Shown: positions 34,008 through 42,634, counted from the first letter of the stretch. The stretch: 64,000 bases of DNA from Flavobacterium aquaticum (GCF_003259835.1 NZ_QLMI01000004.1:124001-188000); one strand, 5' to 3'. Translations and numbers: made by a program. The notes: generated by a model from the letters alone, not told the origin.

Positions 34008-34037
34008 CCACCCCTAACCCCTCCAAAGGAGGGGGAT
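34008..34037 (+). repeat. REP-like GC-rich palindromic element, solo copy
   Basis: Directly after the TAG stop of the barrel gene is CCACCCCTAACCCCTCC then AAAGGAGGGGGATT. The core CCCCTCC-AAA-GGAGGGG is a perfect stem. It resembles the two elements that flank the DUF559 gene at 38.2-38.6 kb (ACATCCCCCTA followed by a C-run/G-run palindrome). In such AT-rich DNA it stands out sharply. Confidence 0.7.
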
Positions 34038-34047
34038 TTATAAACCA

Positions 34048-34086
34048 TAAAAAAAGCGTTCTGAAATTTTCAGAACGCTTTTTTTA
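34048..34086. terminator. Bidirectional terminator between the barrel gene and fabH
   Basis: Two 12-bp arms AGCGTTCTGAAA / TTTCAGAACGCT (34055-34066 and 34068-34079) separated by one base and flanked by A and T runs. It serves both convergent genes. Confidence 0.93.
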
Positions 34087-34125
34087 TAATAATCTTTTCT
34101 CTTGCTTCTTGCTTCTTTTCTCTTA

Positions 34126-35133
34126 CTACCATCTAATAATCACACTTCCCCAAGTAAATCCAGAACCAAAAGCAGCTAAAACCACTAAATCGCCTGATTT
34201 GATTTTACCTTGTTCCCAAGCTTCAGTTAAAGCAATTGGAATAGAGGCTGCAGTGGTATTGCCGTATTTTTGAATGTTATTAAAAACTTGGTCATCTGTT
34301 AAACGGAATTTCTGTTGAATGAATTGTGAGATTCTCAGATTCGCTTGATGTGGCACCAACATATTAATATCCGAAACTTGTAAATTATTGGCTTGTAACC
34401 CTTCGTTAATGACTTCGCTAAAACGAACTACTGCATTTTTAAATACAAATTGTCCGTTCATGTATGGATAATAACTTTCATCATTTGGATCATTATCAGC
34501 GATAATATCGGTTACCCAACGTTTCCCCATCCCTGGAGCAATTAATGATAATTCCTCAGCATGTTGCCCTTCAGAATGTAAGTGAGTAGACAAAATTCCT
34601 TTAGTCAAATCTTCTTCTCTCGAAACTACAGCTGCGCCAGCACCATCACCAAAAATTACTGAAACTCCTCTACCGCGAGTTGTCATATCCAAACCAGTTG
34701 AATGCAATTCCGAACCAATAACTAAAACGTTTTTATACATTCCCGTTTTGATGTATTGGTCTGCAATCGAAATCGCATACACAAATCCAGAACATTGATT
34801 ACGAACATCTAAAGCACCAACCGTTCTTAAACCTAAATCGCGTTGTACTAAAACACCTGGACCTGGAAAATAATAATCGGGACTCAACGTAGCGAAAATG
34901 ACAAAATCGATATCTTCTTTTGAAACTCCAGAACGTTCAATAGCAATCTGAGCTGCTTTTACACCCATTGAAGTGGTTGTATCTTCTCCTCTTATAATAT
35001 GACGACGCTCTTGAATTCCTGTTCTTTCTTGAATCCATTCGTCGTTTGTTTCCATTATTTTTGACAAATCATCATTAGTTACCACATTATCAGGAACGTA
35101 ATAACCTAAACCCGTAATTTTTGAATGATACAT
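34126..35133 (-). CDS. fabH: 3-oxoacyl-[ACP] synthase III
   Basis: Condensing enzyme KAS III that starts fatty-acid synthesis from acyl-CoA and malonyl-ACP. 335 residues. The catalytic triad is visible: Cys114 in NQCSGFVYA, His262 in VPHQANLR and Asn292 in GNTTAAS. The end FGSGFTWGSVIIRW is the family terminus. In Bacteroidota a KAS III of this kind often uses branched primers or serves special lipids; several paralogues are usual, so it may not be the housekeeping copy. Own promoter with TATTTTTG at 35164-35157. Confidence 0.9.
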   Translation of the reverse strand: MYHSKITGLGYYVPDNVVTNDDLSKIMETNDEWIQERTGIQERRHIIRGEDTTTSMGVKAAQIAIERSGVSKEDIDFVIFATLSPDYYFPGPGVLVQRDLGLRTVGALDVRNQCSGFVYAISIADQYIKTGMYKNVLVIGSELHSTGLDMTTRGRGVSVIFGDGAGAAVVSREEDLTKGILSTHLHSEGQHAEELSLIAPGMGKRWVTDIIADNDPNDESYYPYMNGQFVFKNAVVRFSEVINEGLQANNLQVSDINMLVPHQANLRISQFIQQKFRLTDDQVFNNIQKYGNTTAASIPIALTEAWEQGKIKSGDLVVLAAFGSGFTWGSVIIRW

Positions 35134-35210
35134 ATTTTTCTTTCTAAATTAAGCAACAAAAATACGAAATTATTAATTTGGAATCTTTTTTTTGTTGTTT
35201 TGACAAATCT

Positions 35211-35245
35211 AAAAACAAAAAGTGTCTACTTTTAGGTAGACACTT
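35211..35245 (-). terminator. Terminator of the YegP-like gene
   Basis: AGTGTCTAC (35221-35229) pairs with GTAGACACT (35236-35244) around a 6-nt loop; on the minus strand a T-rich tail follows. Confidence 0.8.
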
Positions 35246-35265
35246 TATAAATCTATTTATTAAAA

Positions 35266-35598
35266 TTACGCTGTTTGATCATCAACCGAAGCATCTGGAG
35301 CATTTTTTGCTACAGAAGCAATTCCGTTATCTCTTGAAGCAGTACTTTCATACATTTCGCTTGTCCCAATAATTTGACCGTTAGTAGCTTTCAAATTAAA
35401 ATAGAATTTACCATTTTTTGATTCTAACTTATCAAAACGTGCTTCATCTTGTGAATTTTTCTTCACAGATTCAACGCCATTTAAACAAGCTGCTTTAGTT
35501 GTATATCCTTCACTAGCTAAGATTTCTTGACCATTACCAGCTTTTAAGCTAAATTGAAATTCTCCGTTTTTTCTTGTTGAAATTACAAATTTTCCCAT
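35266..35598 (-). CDS. YegP-like DUF1508 protein, two repeats
   Basis: 110 residues made of two tandem DUF1508 repeats: GEFQFSLKAGNGQEILASEG with CLNGVESVKKNS, and GKFYFNLKATNGQIIGTSEM with DNGIASVAKNA. This is the YegP family (small cytoplasmic proteins, function unknown, often stress-linked). The tail is acidic (DASVDDQTA). Single gene with a clear terminator. Confidence 0.92.
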   Translation of the reverse strand: MGKFVISTRKNGEFQFSLKAGNGQEILASEGYTTKAACLNGVESVKKNSQDEARFDKLESKNGKFYFNLKATNGQIIGTSEMYESTASRDNGIASVAKNAPDASVDDQTA

Positions 35599-35715
35599 AA
35601 TTTAAAATGTTTTTATTGTTTTAACGAATCATAAAGATAAGAAAAATTAACAAATAATTGTAAAAAAATTGTAACTAAAAAAATAATTTTAGAGCAAATT
35701 ATAAAACCAAAAACA

Positions 35716-38127
35716 ATGAAACTAAAACTCCTTTCTTTGTTTGTTTTTGTGGGAACATTCTCAACAATAGCACAAGAAAATGTAACGTATCAAAAGCCAT
35801 CAGCAGAAATTTTAGCTTTGGCTGATTATGAAAGAGCACCATCTGTAAGTATGGATACCAAGAAAGAATACATGCTTTTAAGTTATCGAAATACATACAA
35901 AACATTAGACGATTTAAATCAGACCGAAATGAAATTAGGAGGATTACGCATCAATCCTGTAACCAATATTTCGAGTACAGTAACCTATATCAACAATCTA
36001 AAGATTAGAAAAATCAAAGACAAAAACGAAATTCAAGTTAGCGGACTACCTGCAAATGCTCGAATTACTAACATTTCTTGGTCACCAAACGAAAAGAAAA
36101 TTGCTTTTACTAACACCACGAATCAAGGCGTGGAACTTTGGTTTATTGATGTAGCAACGGCAACCGCTAAAAAGCTAACTTCTGATAATTTGAATGCGAA
36201 TTTAGGAAGTCCGTTCAACTGGATGAAAGACAACGAAACTTTATTGGTGAAAATGTTACCAAAAAACCGTCCAGCGTTAATCGACAGTAATAAAGACATA
36301 CCAAAAGGACCAACAGTTTCAACTAGTGACGGTTCAAAATCTCAAAATAGAACGTATCAAGATTTATTAAAAAATAAAACAGATGAAGCTAATTTTGATG
36401 CATTAGTAACTTCGGAATTATACAAAGTTAGTCTTTCTGGAAATGCAACTTTATTTAAAACTGCTGACATTTACGCAGGAGAAAGTTTTTCTCCAGACGG
36501 AAATTATTTAATGTTGACTACCATACAAAAACCATACTCTTATATTGTACCATTGAGCCGTTTTCCACAAAAAACAACGGTTTACGATGCGAATGGAAAA
36601 GAAGTAAAAGTGGTAAACGAAGTACCTCTAACTGAAATTATGCCGAAAGGTTTTTCATCGGTAAGAAAAGGAAAAAGAAGCATGGGATGGAGAGCTGACA
36701 AACCAGCAACTTTATACTTTGTGGAAGCTTTAGATGGTGGAGACCAAGCAGTGAAAGTAGATTTCAGAGATGAAGTTTTCTTATGGCAAGCTCCATTTAC
36801 ATCAAATCCTACAAGTTTAATCAAAACGCAACAACGTTATGGAGGCATCATGTGGGCAAACGATAACATTGCGATTGTAGCAGATTCTTGGTATGATACC
36901 AGAAATACAAAAGCGTATTTATTCAATCCATCCAATTTAGCTGTAGCTCCAAAAATCATTGAAGACAGAAATTCACAAGACATCTACTCTGATCCAGGGA
37001 ATTTCGAAATGAAAAAGAATGAATTTGGAAGATACGTTATCGCCATAGAAAACAACAAAGGTTATTTAATTGGTGACGGACATACAAAAGAAGGACAATT
37101 CCCTTTTATTGACGAGTATGATTTCAATACGTTGAAAAAAACGAGATTGTACACATCAAATATGAAAGACAAAAAAGAAGATTTAATGTCGATCGAAGAT
37201 TTCAAAAAGGGAGATGTTTTAGTAATGATCCAATCTAAAAACGAATATCCTAATTACTATTTTAGAAATATCAAATCAAAAAACAAATTAACTCCGATTA
37301 CCGCTTTCAAAAACCCATTCGAGAGTATTAAAAACGTTCATAAAGAAGTTATCAAATATAAAAGAAAAGATGGCGTTGAACTTTCGGGAACATTATATTT
37401 ACCTGTAGGTTATGATAAAACTAAAAAAGAGAAATTACCTTTATTAATTTGGGCTTACCCAGCAGAATACAAAGACAAAAATTCGGCAGGACAAAACGAT
37501 AAAAATCCAAATGAATTCACGTTCCCTAACTATGGTTCGTTTGTATATTGGGTAACCAAAGGTTATGCGGTTTTAGATGATGCGGCTTTCCCTATTATTG
37601 GAGAAGGAACAACAGAACCTAACGACACATTTATTCCTCAATTAGTTGCTAATGCGGAAGCAGCGATTGATGCTGTGGATAAATTAGGCTACATCAATCG
37701 TAAAAAAGTAGCTATTGGAGGACACTCTTATGGTGCTTTTATGACGGCTAACTTGTTAACACATTCCAATTTATTTGCTTGTGGAATTGCAAGAAGTGGT
37801 GCTTACAACAGAACATTAACGCCTTTTGGATTCCAAAGTGAACAACGTAATTACTGGGATGTTCCTGGAGTTTACAACGGAATGTCGCCATTTATGAATG
37901 CAGAAAAAATGAAAACACCATTATTATTAGTTCATGGTGAAGCCGATAACAATCCTGGAACTTTCACATTACAATCGGAGCGTTATTTCCAAGCATTAAA
38001 AGGATTAGGAGGACCAGCAAGATTAGTGATTTTACCAAAAGAAAGTCACGGTTATGTGGCTAAAGAAAACATCTTACATTTATTGTGGGAACAAGATCAA
38101 TTCTTAGAAAAATATTTAAAGAATTAG
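35716..38127 (+). CDS. S9-family peptidase (prolyl oligopeptidase superfamily), exported
   Basis: Serine peptidase of 803 residues with signal peptide MKLKLLSLFVFVGTFSTIAQ. An N-terminal propeller (with a DPP-like ISWSPNEKKIAFTN repeat) precedes an alpha/beta hydrolase domain from about residue 540. The nucleophile elbow is GGHSYGAFM (Ser about 671), the acid HGEADNNPG (Asp about 743) and the base ESHGYV (His about 777). The arrangement resembles glutamyl or prolyl endopeptidases of Bacteroidota; specificity is not predictable by eye. Likely periplasmic. Single gene followed by a near-perfect 34-nt hairpin. Confidence 0.9.
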   Translation: MKLKLLSLFVFVGTFSTIAQENVTYQKPSAEILALADYERAPSVSMDTKKEYMLLSYRNTYKTLDDLNQTEMKLGGLRINPVTNISSTVTYINNLKIRKIKDKNEIQVSGLPANARITNISWSPNEKKIAFTNTTNQGVELWFIDVATATAKKLTSDNLNANLGSPFNWMKDNETLLVKMLPKNRPALIDSNKDIPKGPTVSTSDGSKSQNRTYQDLLKNKTDEANFDALVTSELYKVSLSGNATLFKTADIYAGESFSPDGNYLMLTTIQKPYSYIVPLSRFPQKTTVYDANGKEVKVVNEVPLTEIMPKGFSSVRKGKRSMGWRADKPATLYFVEALDGGDQAVKVDFRDEVFLWQAPFTSNPTSLIKTQQRYGGIMWANDNIAIVADSWYDTRNTKAYLFNPSNLAVAPKIIEDRNSQDIYSDPGNFEMKKNEFGRYVIAIENNKGYLIGDGHTKEGQFPFIDEYDFNTLKKTRLYTSNMKDKKEDLMSIEDFKKGDVLVMIQSKNEYPNYYFRNIKSKNKLTPITAFKNPFESIKNVHKEVIKYKRKDGVELSGTLYLPVGYDKTKKEKLPLLIWAYPAEYKDKNSAGQNDKNPNEFTFPNYGSFVYWVTKGYAVLDDAAFPIIGEGTTEPNDTFIPQLVANAEAAIDAVDKLGYINRKKVAIGGHSYGAFMTANLLTHSNLFACGIARSGAYNRTLTPFGFQSEQRNYWDVPGVYNGMSPFMNAEKMKTPLLLVHGEADNNPGTFTLQSERYFQALKGLGGPARLVILPKESHGYVAKENILHLLWEQDQFLEKYLKN

Positions 38128-38136
38128 AGAATAGAA

Positions 38137-38175
38137 AATAGACCTTTGAACAATTGTTTGAAGGTCTATTTTTTT
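38137..38175 (+). terminator. Terminator of the S9 peptidase gene
   Basis: AATAGACCTT (from 38137) and AAGGTCTATT (to 38170) pair, with further pairing of ACAA/TTGT inside, followed by seven T. The T run leads straight into the left REP-like palindrome. Confidence 0.9.
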
Positions 38176-38207
38176 ACATCCCCCTACCCCCCTTCGAAGG
38201 GGGGAAC
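38176..38207 (+). repeat. REP-like palindromic element, left flank of DUF559 gene
   Basis: ACATCCCCCTA followed by the perfect 18-bp palindrome CCCCCCTTCGAAGGGGGG (38187-38204). The same head sequence ACATCCCCCTA occurs inverted on the other side of the DUF559 gene (38629-38639), so the pair forms terminal inverted repeats. Confidence 0.85.
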
Positions 38208-38212
38208 TTTTT

Positions 38213-38596
38213 CTACGAATCACTATTCAGTTCTTTAATTTTCGCAGATAACTCGTTTAAGACGTGATGACTATATTGGAGCACTTCATCATTTGTAAAC
38301 CTTAGAAAAACAACTCCATGTTGTTCTAATTCCCCTTGTCGTTTTGCGTCCTCCAAAAAAGCATTATCATGAATAGTTCCATCTAATTCAATTGCTAAAC
38401 CAATTTCATGACAATAAAAATCCACAATATAATTTAACATTGGAACTTGTCTATGAAATTCTACACCTAAAGATTTACCTTTCACCTTTTTCCAAAATAC
38501 AATTTCAGCTGGTGTGCTATTTTTTCTTAATTCTCTAGCCAACTCTTTTAATTTTGGATTGTAGGGGATAATTTTGTTTCTCTTAATTTCTTTCAT
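38213..38596 (-). CDS. DUF559 (Vsr-like) endonuclease-domain protein
   Basis: 127 residues of the DUF559 family, related to very-short-patch-repair endonucleases with a PD-(D/E)xK fold. Visible: N-terminal LKELARELRKNSTPAEIVFW, GVEFHRQVPMLNYIVDFYCH and LAIELDGTIHDN (the D...ELDG acid pair of the active site), then AKRQGELEQHGVVFLRFTND. Nothing around it forms a repair or restriction system. The gene is framed by inverted REP-like palindromes with 5 nt between the left palindrome and the stop and 11 nt between the start and the right one, so the gene and repeats look like one unit. Role unknown; a transposition or REP-mobilising function is an inference by analogy. Confidence 0.85.
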   Translation of the reverse strand: MKEIKRNKIIPYNPKLKELARELRKNSTPAEIVFWKKVKGKSLGVEFHRQVPMLNYIVDFYCHEIGLAIELDGTIHDNAFLEDAKRQGELEQHGVVFLRFTNDEVLQYSHHVLNELSAKIKELNSDS

Positions 38597-38606
38597 ATCC
38601 TTTTGT

Positions 38607-38640
38607 AATTCCCCCTTTGAAGGGGGCTAGGGGGATGTTA
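38607..38640 (-). repeat. REP-like palindromic element, right flank of DUF559 gene
   Basis: On the minus strand this reads TAACATCCCCCTAG then CCCCCTTCAAAGGGGG and AATT. It is an inverted partner of the element at 38176-38207 with the same head ACATCCCCCTA. It begins at the TAA stop codon of the ABC ATPase gene, just as the solo copy at 34.0 kb follows another stop codon. Confidence 0.85.
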
Positions 38641-39558
38641 CACTTTTTTCAAACAAACCACTTCCCCATTCTCCAAAATCGTATCATTTTCGAAAAACAG
38701 ATTTTGATTACCAAATTTTGCTTCTATCAAGTAATGACTTCCTCTGAAATAGGAGTTGACAATCTCAACTTTTATATCAGAATTAATCGAAACTTTTAAT
38801 TGATGCGGATAAACATATTTTAGTTCTCCGTTGATTTCAATTTCGTTTACATCACCAAACAACGAAGCCACATATTTGTCTCTTGGATTATCATAAATAA
38901 ATTTTGGAATACCGCTTTCAATAATTTTTCCGTCTTTAATAATCGCTACCTCATCGGCAAAAGCTAAAACATCGGTACTATCATGAGTAGCTACAATACA
39001 AGTAATTTGTTGTTCTTTTAAATAGCCAAAAAGTTTTCTTCTGAGACTATTTTTTCTAAAATTATCGATGTGACTAAAAGGTTCGTCTAACAACAAAACT
39101 TCTGGTTCTAACGCTAAAACTCTAGCAATGGCAACTCGTTGCATTTGACCACCACTTAAAAACTTAGCTTTTACATTGGCATATTCGGTCATTTCTACAA
39201 TTTCTAGTAGTTCCGAAATACGTGCTTGCTTGTCTTCTGGAAAAAAATTTGAAAGATACTTTCCAACATTTTCAGCTACTGTTATAAAAGGCATCAAATC
39301 AAAATCTTGTGCTAAATACTTCATGAAAGGCATTCCTGGAATCAAATGATGTTTTGGCCCCAAAACTTCCATATCATTCCAAAAAATCTGTCCTTCATCT
39401 AAGTCATACAAACCGTAAATTAATTTTAATAACGTACTTTTCCCACAACCGCTTTCACCAATTAAAGCCAAATTTTTCCCTTTTGATAGCGAAAAATTTA
39501 TTTGCTTTAACACCAAACTTTCTTGATAAGAAAAATGAATATCTTTAATCTGCAGCAT
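38638..39558 (-). CDS. ABC transporter ATP-binding protein
   Basis: ATPase subunit of an ABC importer-type system, 306 residues from the ATG at 39558 (MLQIKDIHFSYQESLVLK); the frame runs further up to 39591 but that region is less family-like. Walker A GESGCGKST, Q-loop YLAQDFDLMPF, signature LSGGQMQRVA, Walker B VLLLDEPFSHID and switch His in ATHDST are all present. The extra C-terminal domain (residues 220-306, TOBE-like) resembles FbpC/PotA-type ATPases for iron, sulfate or polyamine import. No permease or binding-protein gene is next to it. Confidence 0.88.
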   Translation of the reverse strand: MLQIKDIHFSYQESLVLKQINFSLSKGKNLALIGESGCGKSTLLKLIYGLYDLDEGQIFWNDMEVLGPKHHLIPGMPFMKYLAQDFDLMPFITVAENVGKYLSNFFPEDKQARISELLEIVEMTEYANVKAKFLSGGQMQRVAIARVLALEPEVLLLDEPFSHIDNFRKNSLRRKLFGYLKEQQITCIVATHDSTDVLAFADEVAIIKDGKIIESGIPKFIYDNPRDKYVASLFGDVNEIEINGELKYVYPHQLKVSINSDIKVEIVNSYFRGSHYLIEAKFGNQNLFFENDTILENGEVVCLKKV

Positions 39559-39674
39559 CTTTTTTTTTACAAAGTAAATTATAAAAAACAACTCTTTAAT
39601 TTTTTTAAAAAAATATTTTTTAAAACCTACATTTAATTCTATATTGCGTCACCCAAATTAACCTTAAAATACCA

Positions 39675-40277
39675 ATGAAAAAAACTTACTTTATCATAGC
39701 AGCTTTGCTATGCGTTCTATTTATTCCAAAAAATTCTTATTCGCAAGTTGGAATTGAAGTCAATTACGGTCTTAATGGCGTTTTTGAACCAAGTATAAAC
39801 GATTTATCACATTTTGGCGGTGCCATTACCTATGATTTTGATGAAACATACGGAATGAAAATTGATTTTGCTTCAGATAAATTTAGAACAAAAAATCCTT
39901 TATTTACTGAAGAAACTGGAATTGATGTTACTCGAATCTCACTTCAAGGAACAATGAATGTTTCAACCGCATTTACAAGAGCTAGAAGTTATGATTTCTT
40001 CAATTTATTAGCTCATGCTGGTGCTGGATATTCTTTAGTAAAATCGAGTTATAACGCTGGAAACGACAATTTAATTAATGTTGTTATGGGATTAACTCCT
40101 AGATTTAAAATTACAGATGGACTTTATTTTGCAGTGGACACATCTGTTATTTTAAACATTTCTCAACATTATAATTTTGATGGAAGCTTTGCATATTCAG
40201 ACAATGTAAACTCATTCACTGGAATTACTTATAATGTTACAGGTGGAATAATCTATAAATTCAACGAATACTATTAA
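39675..40277 (+). CDS. Outer-membrane beta-barrel protein, small
   Basis: 200 residues with signal peptide MKKTYFIIAALLCVLFIPKNSYS, then Q. Alternating aromatic/polar strands (GIEVNYGLNGVF, FGGAITYDFDETYGMKIDFA, AGAGYSLVKSSY, VMGLTPRFKITDGLYFAVDT, GITYNVTGGIIYKF) fit an 8-stranded OmpA/porin-family barrel without the C-terminal peptidoglycan-binding OmpA domain. No specific family assigned; function unknown. Ends at a terminator before htpG. Confidence 0.8.
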   Translation: MKKTYFIIAALLCVLFIPKNSYSQVGIEVNYGLNGVFEPSINDLSHFGGAITYDFDETYGMKIDFASDKFRTKNPLFTEETGIDVTRISLQGTMNVSTAFTRARSYDFFNLLAHAGAGYSLVKSSYNAGNDNLINVVMGLTPRFKITDGLYFAVDTSVILNISQHYNFDGSFAYSDNVNSFTGITYNVTGGIIYKFNEYY

Positions 40278-40307
40278 AATTAGAACTTAACCAACTTTTA
40301 ATTTTAC

Positions 40308-40338
40308 ATCCCAGTTCTTTTAGAATTGGGATTTTTTT
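40308..40338 (+). terminator. Terminator after the small barrel gene
   Basis: ATCCCAGTTCT pairs with AGAATTGGGAT (one G-T wobble) followed by seven T. Confidence 0.88.
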
Positions 40339-40420
40339 ATGTCAATTTGTCACCAATTTTAGTTTGGTATTTATTTTGAAAGCTAGATAACATCAAATTG
40401 TTTAACTAAAATTTTAAAAT

Positions 40421-42304
40421 ATGGCATCAGGAAAAATTAATGTTTCAGTAGAAAACATCTTTCCCTTAATCAAAAAGTTTTTGTACAGCGACCACGAAAT
40501 TTTTCTTCGTGAATTAGTATCGAATGCAACCGACGCTACTTTAAAATTAAAACATTTAACCAGCATTGGCGAAGCAAAAGTAGAATATGGTAATCCTATC
40601 ATTGAAGTAAAAATCGATAAAGATGGTAAAAAATTACACATCATCGACCAAGGTTTAGGAATGACAGCCGATGAAGTGGAAAAATACATCAACCAAATTG
40701 CGTTCTCAGGAGCTGAAGAATTTTTAGAAAAATATAAAGATTCTGCCAAAGATTCAGGTGTAATTGGTCATTTTGGATTAGGATTTTACTCAGCATTCAT
40801 GGTAGCTGAAAAAGTAGAAATCATAACTAAATCATACAAAGATGAACCAGCAGCACATTGGACATGCGATGGAAGTCCAGAATTCACTTTAACTTCTCAT
40901 GATAAAACAGAAAGAGGTTCAGAAATCATTTTACATATCGCAGATGATTCAGTAGAATTTTTAGAAGAATTCAAAATACGTGAACTGTTAACTAAGTATA
41001 ACAAATTCATGCCGATTCCGATTAAATTTGGAACGAAAAAAGAAGCACTTCCAAAACCAGAAGATGCTCCAGAAGATTACAAAACAGAATATATTGACGT
41101 AGATAACATCATCAACAATCCAAATCCGGCTTGGACAAAACAACCAAGTGATTTATCGGAAGAAGATTATAAAAATTTCTATCGCGAATTGTATCCAATG
41201 CAATTTGATGAACCGTTATTCAACATTCACTTAAATGTAGATTATCCGTTCAACTTGACAGGAATTTTATATTTCCCAAAAATGGGAGCTGATTTACAAT
41301 TGCAGAAAGATAAAATTCAATTGTACCAAAATCAGGTGTATGTAACGGATAACGTAGAAGGAATTGTTCCTGAATTTTTAGGAATGTTAAAAGGTGTGAT
41401 TGATTCGCCAGATATTCCATTAAACGTATCGCGTTCCTATTTGCAAGCCGATGGAAATGTGAAGAAAATTTCGAATTACATCACTCGTAAAGTAGCGGAT
41501 AAATTAAAGTCGTTATTCAACGAAAACCGTGAAGATTTCGAACAAAAATGGAACGATATTAAAATTGTATTGGAATACGGAATGCTTTCAGAACCAAAAT
41601 TCTATGAAAAAGCAGGTGATTTCGTTTTATATCCAACAACTGAAGACAAATATTACACATTAGCAGAATTAAAAGAAGCTATTGCACCAAATCAAACCGA
41701 CAAAAATGGAAAGTTAGTTGTGCTTTATGCTTCAAATAAAGACGCACAACACAGCTACATTGATATTGCTAAAGAAAAAGGCTATCAAGTGTTATTGTTA
41801 GATTCTCCAATTGTATCGCATTTGATTCAAAAATTAGAAGCGGATAATGAAAATTTAACTTTTGCTAGAGTTGATGCCGATCATATCGATAAATTAATTC
41901 AGAAAGACAAAGAAACGATTTCGAAATTATCGGATGACGAAAAAGAAAAACTAAAAACGTCTATTGAAACGATGGTTCCAAAAGAAAACTACACGGTTCA
42001 ATTGGAAAATTTAGATAGTAATGCTTCCCCATTCATCATCACCCAACCAGAATTTATGCGTAGAATGAAAGAAATGAGTGCAACTGGTGGTGGCGGAATG
42101 TTTGGCATGGGCAACTTCCCAGATATGTATAATTTAGTAGTAAACACGAATTCAGAATTAGCAACAACTATTTTAAATAGTCCAGAAGACGCTCAAAAAG
42201 ACTTAGTAAAACAAGCTTTAGATTTAGCCAAACTTTCACAAGGATTGCTTAAAGGTGAAGAATTGACGGCTTTTGTAAAGAGAAGTTTTGAAACGTTGAA
42301 ATAG
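40421..42304 (+). CDS. htpG: Molecular chaperone HtpG (Hsp90)
   Basis: Cytoplasmic Hsp90 chaperone; 627 residues, the usual length. N-terminal ATP-binding domain of the GHKL fold: ELVSNATDATLKLKHL, DQGLGMTADEV, GHFGLGFYSAFMVAEKVE. The middle domain includes GILYFPKMGADLQLQKDKIQ and LNVSRSYLQADGNVKKIS (conserved catalytic arginine loop). C-terminal dimerisation helices end the protein. Starts MASGKINVSVENIFPLIKKF, about 140 bp downstream of the previous gene. Likely heat-regulated in other bacteria, but I see no defined operator here. Confidence 0.97.
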   Translation: MASGKINVSVENIFPLIKKFLYSDHEIFLRELVSNATDATLKLKHLTSIGEAKVEYGNPIIEVKIDKDGKKLHIIDQGLGMTADEVEKYINQIAFSGAEEFLEKYKDSAKDSGVIGHFGLGFYSAFMVAEKVEIITKSYKDEPAAHWTCDGSPEFTLTSHDKTERGSEIILHIADDSVEFLEEFKIRELLTKYNKFMPIPIKFGTKKEALPKPEDAPEDYKTEYIDVDNIINNPNPAWTKQPSDLSEEDYKNFYRELYPMQFDEPLFNIHLNVDYPFNLTGILYFPKMGADLQLQKDKIQLYQNQVYVTDNVEGIVPEFLGMLKGVIDSPDIPLNVSRSYLQADGNVKKISNYITRKVADKLKSLFNENREDFEQKWNDIKIVLEYGMLSEPKFYEKAGDFVLYPTTEDKYYTLAELKEAIAPNQTDKNGKLVVLYASNKDAQHSYIDIAKEKGYQVLLLDSPIVSHLIQKLEADNENLTFARVDADHIDKLIQKDKETISKLSDDEKEKLKTSIETMVPKENYTVQLENLDSNASPFIITQPEFMRRMKEMSATGGGGMFGMGNFPDMYNLVVNTNSELATTILNSPEDAQKDLVKQALDLAKLSQGLLKGEELTAFVKRSFETLK

Positions 42305-42373
42305 CTTTCAGATTTTCAGAAAGTATACTAAAGTTAATTTTATGTCGTTAAAAAGGTATTAAACTCACCAATT

Positions 42374-42574
42374 ATGAAGAAAAAAATTTTAAACATTTTA
42401 ACTGTTGCTTTAGCAATAACAACTTTAGGATTTATTGCCGATGGCGATGTTAAAGAACCAAATGTATTAATGCTATTTTTTGAATTTTTTATGATGACAG
42501 GAATTGTTTTTACCTTAATTTCTATAATTTATTTTAGTTATGCTTTTGCAAAAAAGAATTTATTGAAAGCCTAA
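42374..42574 (+). CDS. Small two-helix membrane protein
   Basis: 66 residues: two hydrophobic segments (NILTVALAITTLGFIA and MLFFEFFMMTGIVFTLISIIYF) around a short polar loop DGDVKEPN. No family recognised. It lies 70 bp after htpG on the same strand and before a strong palindromic terminator, so it may be the distal gene of the htpG transcript. Confidence 0.65.
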   Translation: MKKKILNILTVALAITTLGFIADGDVKEPNVLMLFFEFFMMTGIVFTLISIIYFSYAFAKKNLLKA

Positions 42575-42596
42575 AGATAAATTTAAATCAATTATT

Positions 42597-42632
42597 AATC
42601 CTGACAGGTTTCAAAACCTGTCAGGATTTTTT
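42597..42632 (+). terminator. Palindromic terminator with CTGACAGG core
   Basis: Perfect 15-bp arms AATCCTGACAGGTTT and AAACCTGTCAGGATT (42597-42611 and 42614-42628) with a CA loop, then a T run. The CTGACAGGTT / AACCTGTCAG word is one I associate with repeated hairpins across flavobacterial genomes. Confidence 0.9.
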
Positions 42633-42634
42633 GT

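Noticed and set aside
35699..35905. Minus-strand ORF over the start of the S9 peptidase gene
   Set aside because: Antisense of a signal peptide region; no supporting features.
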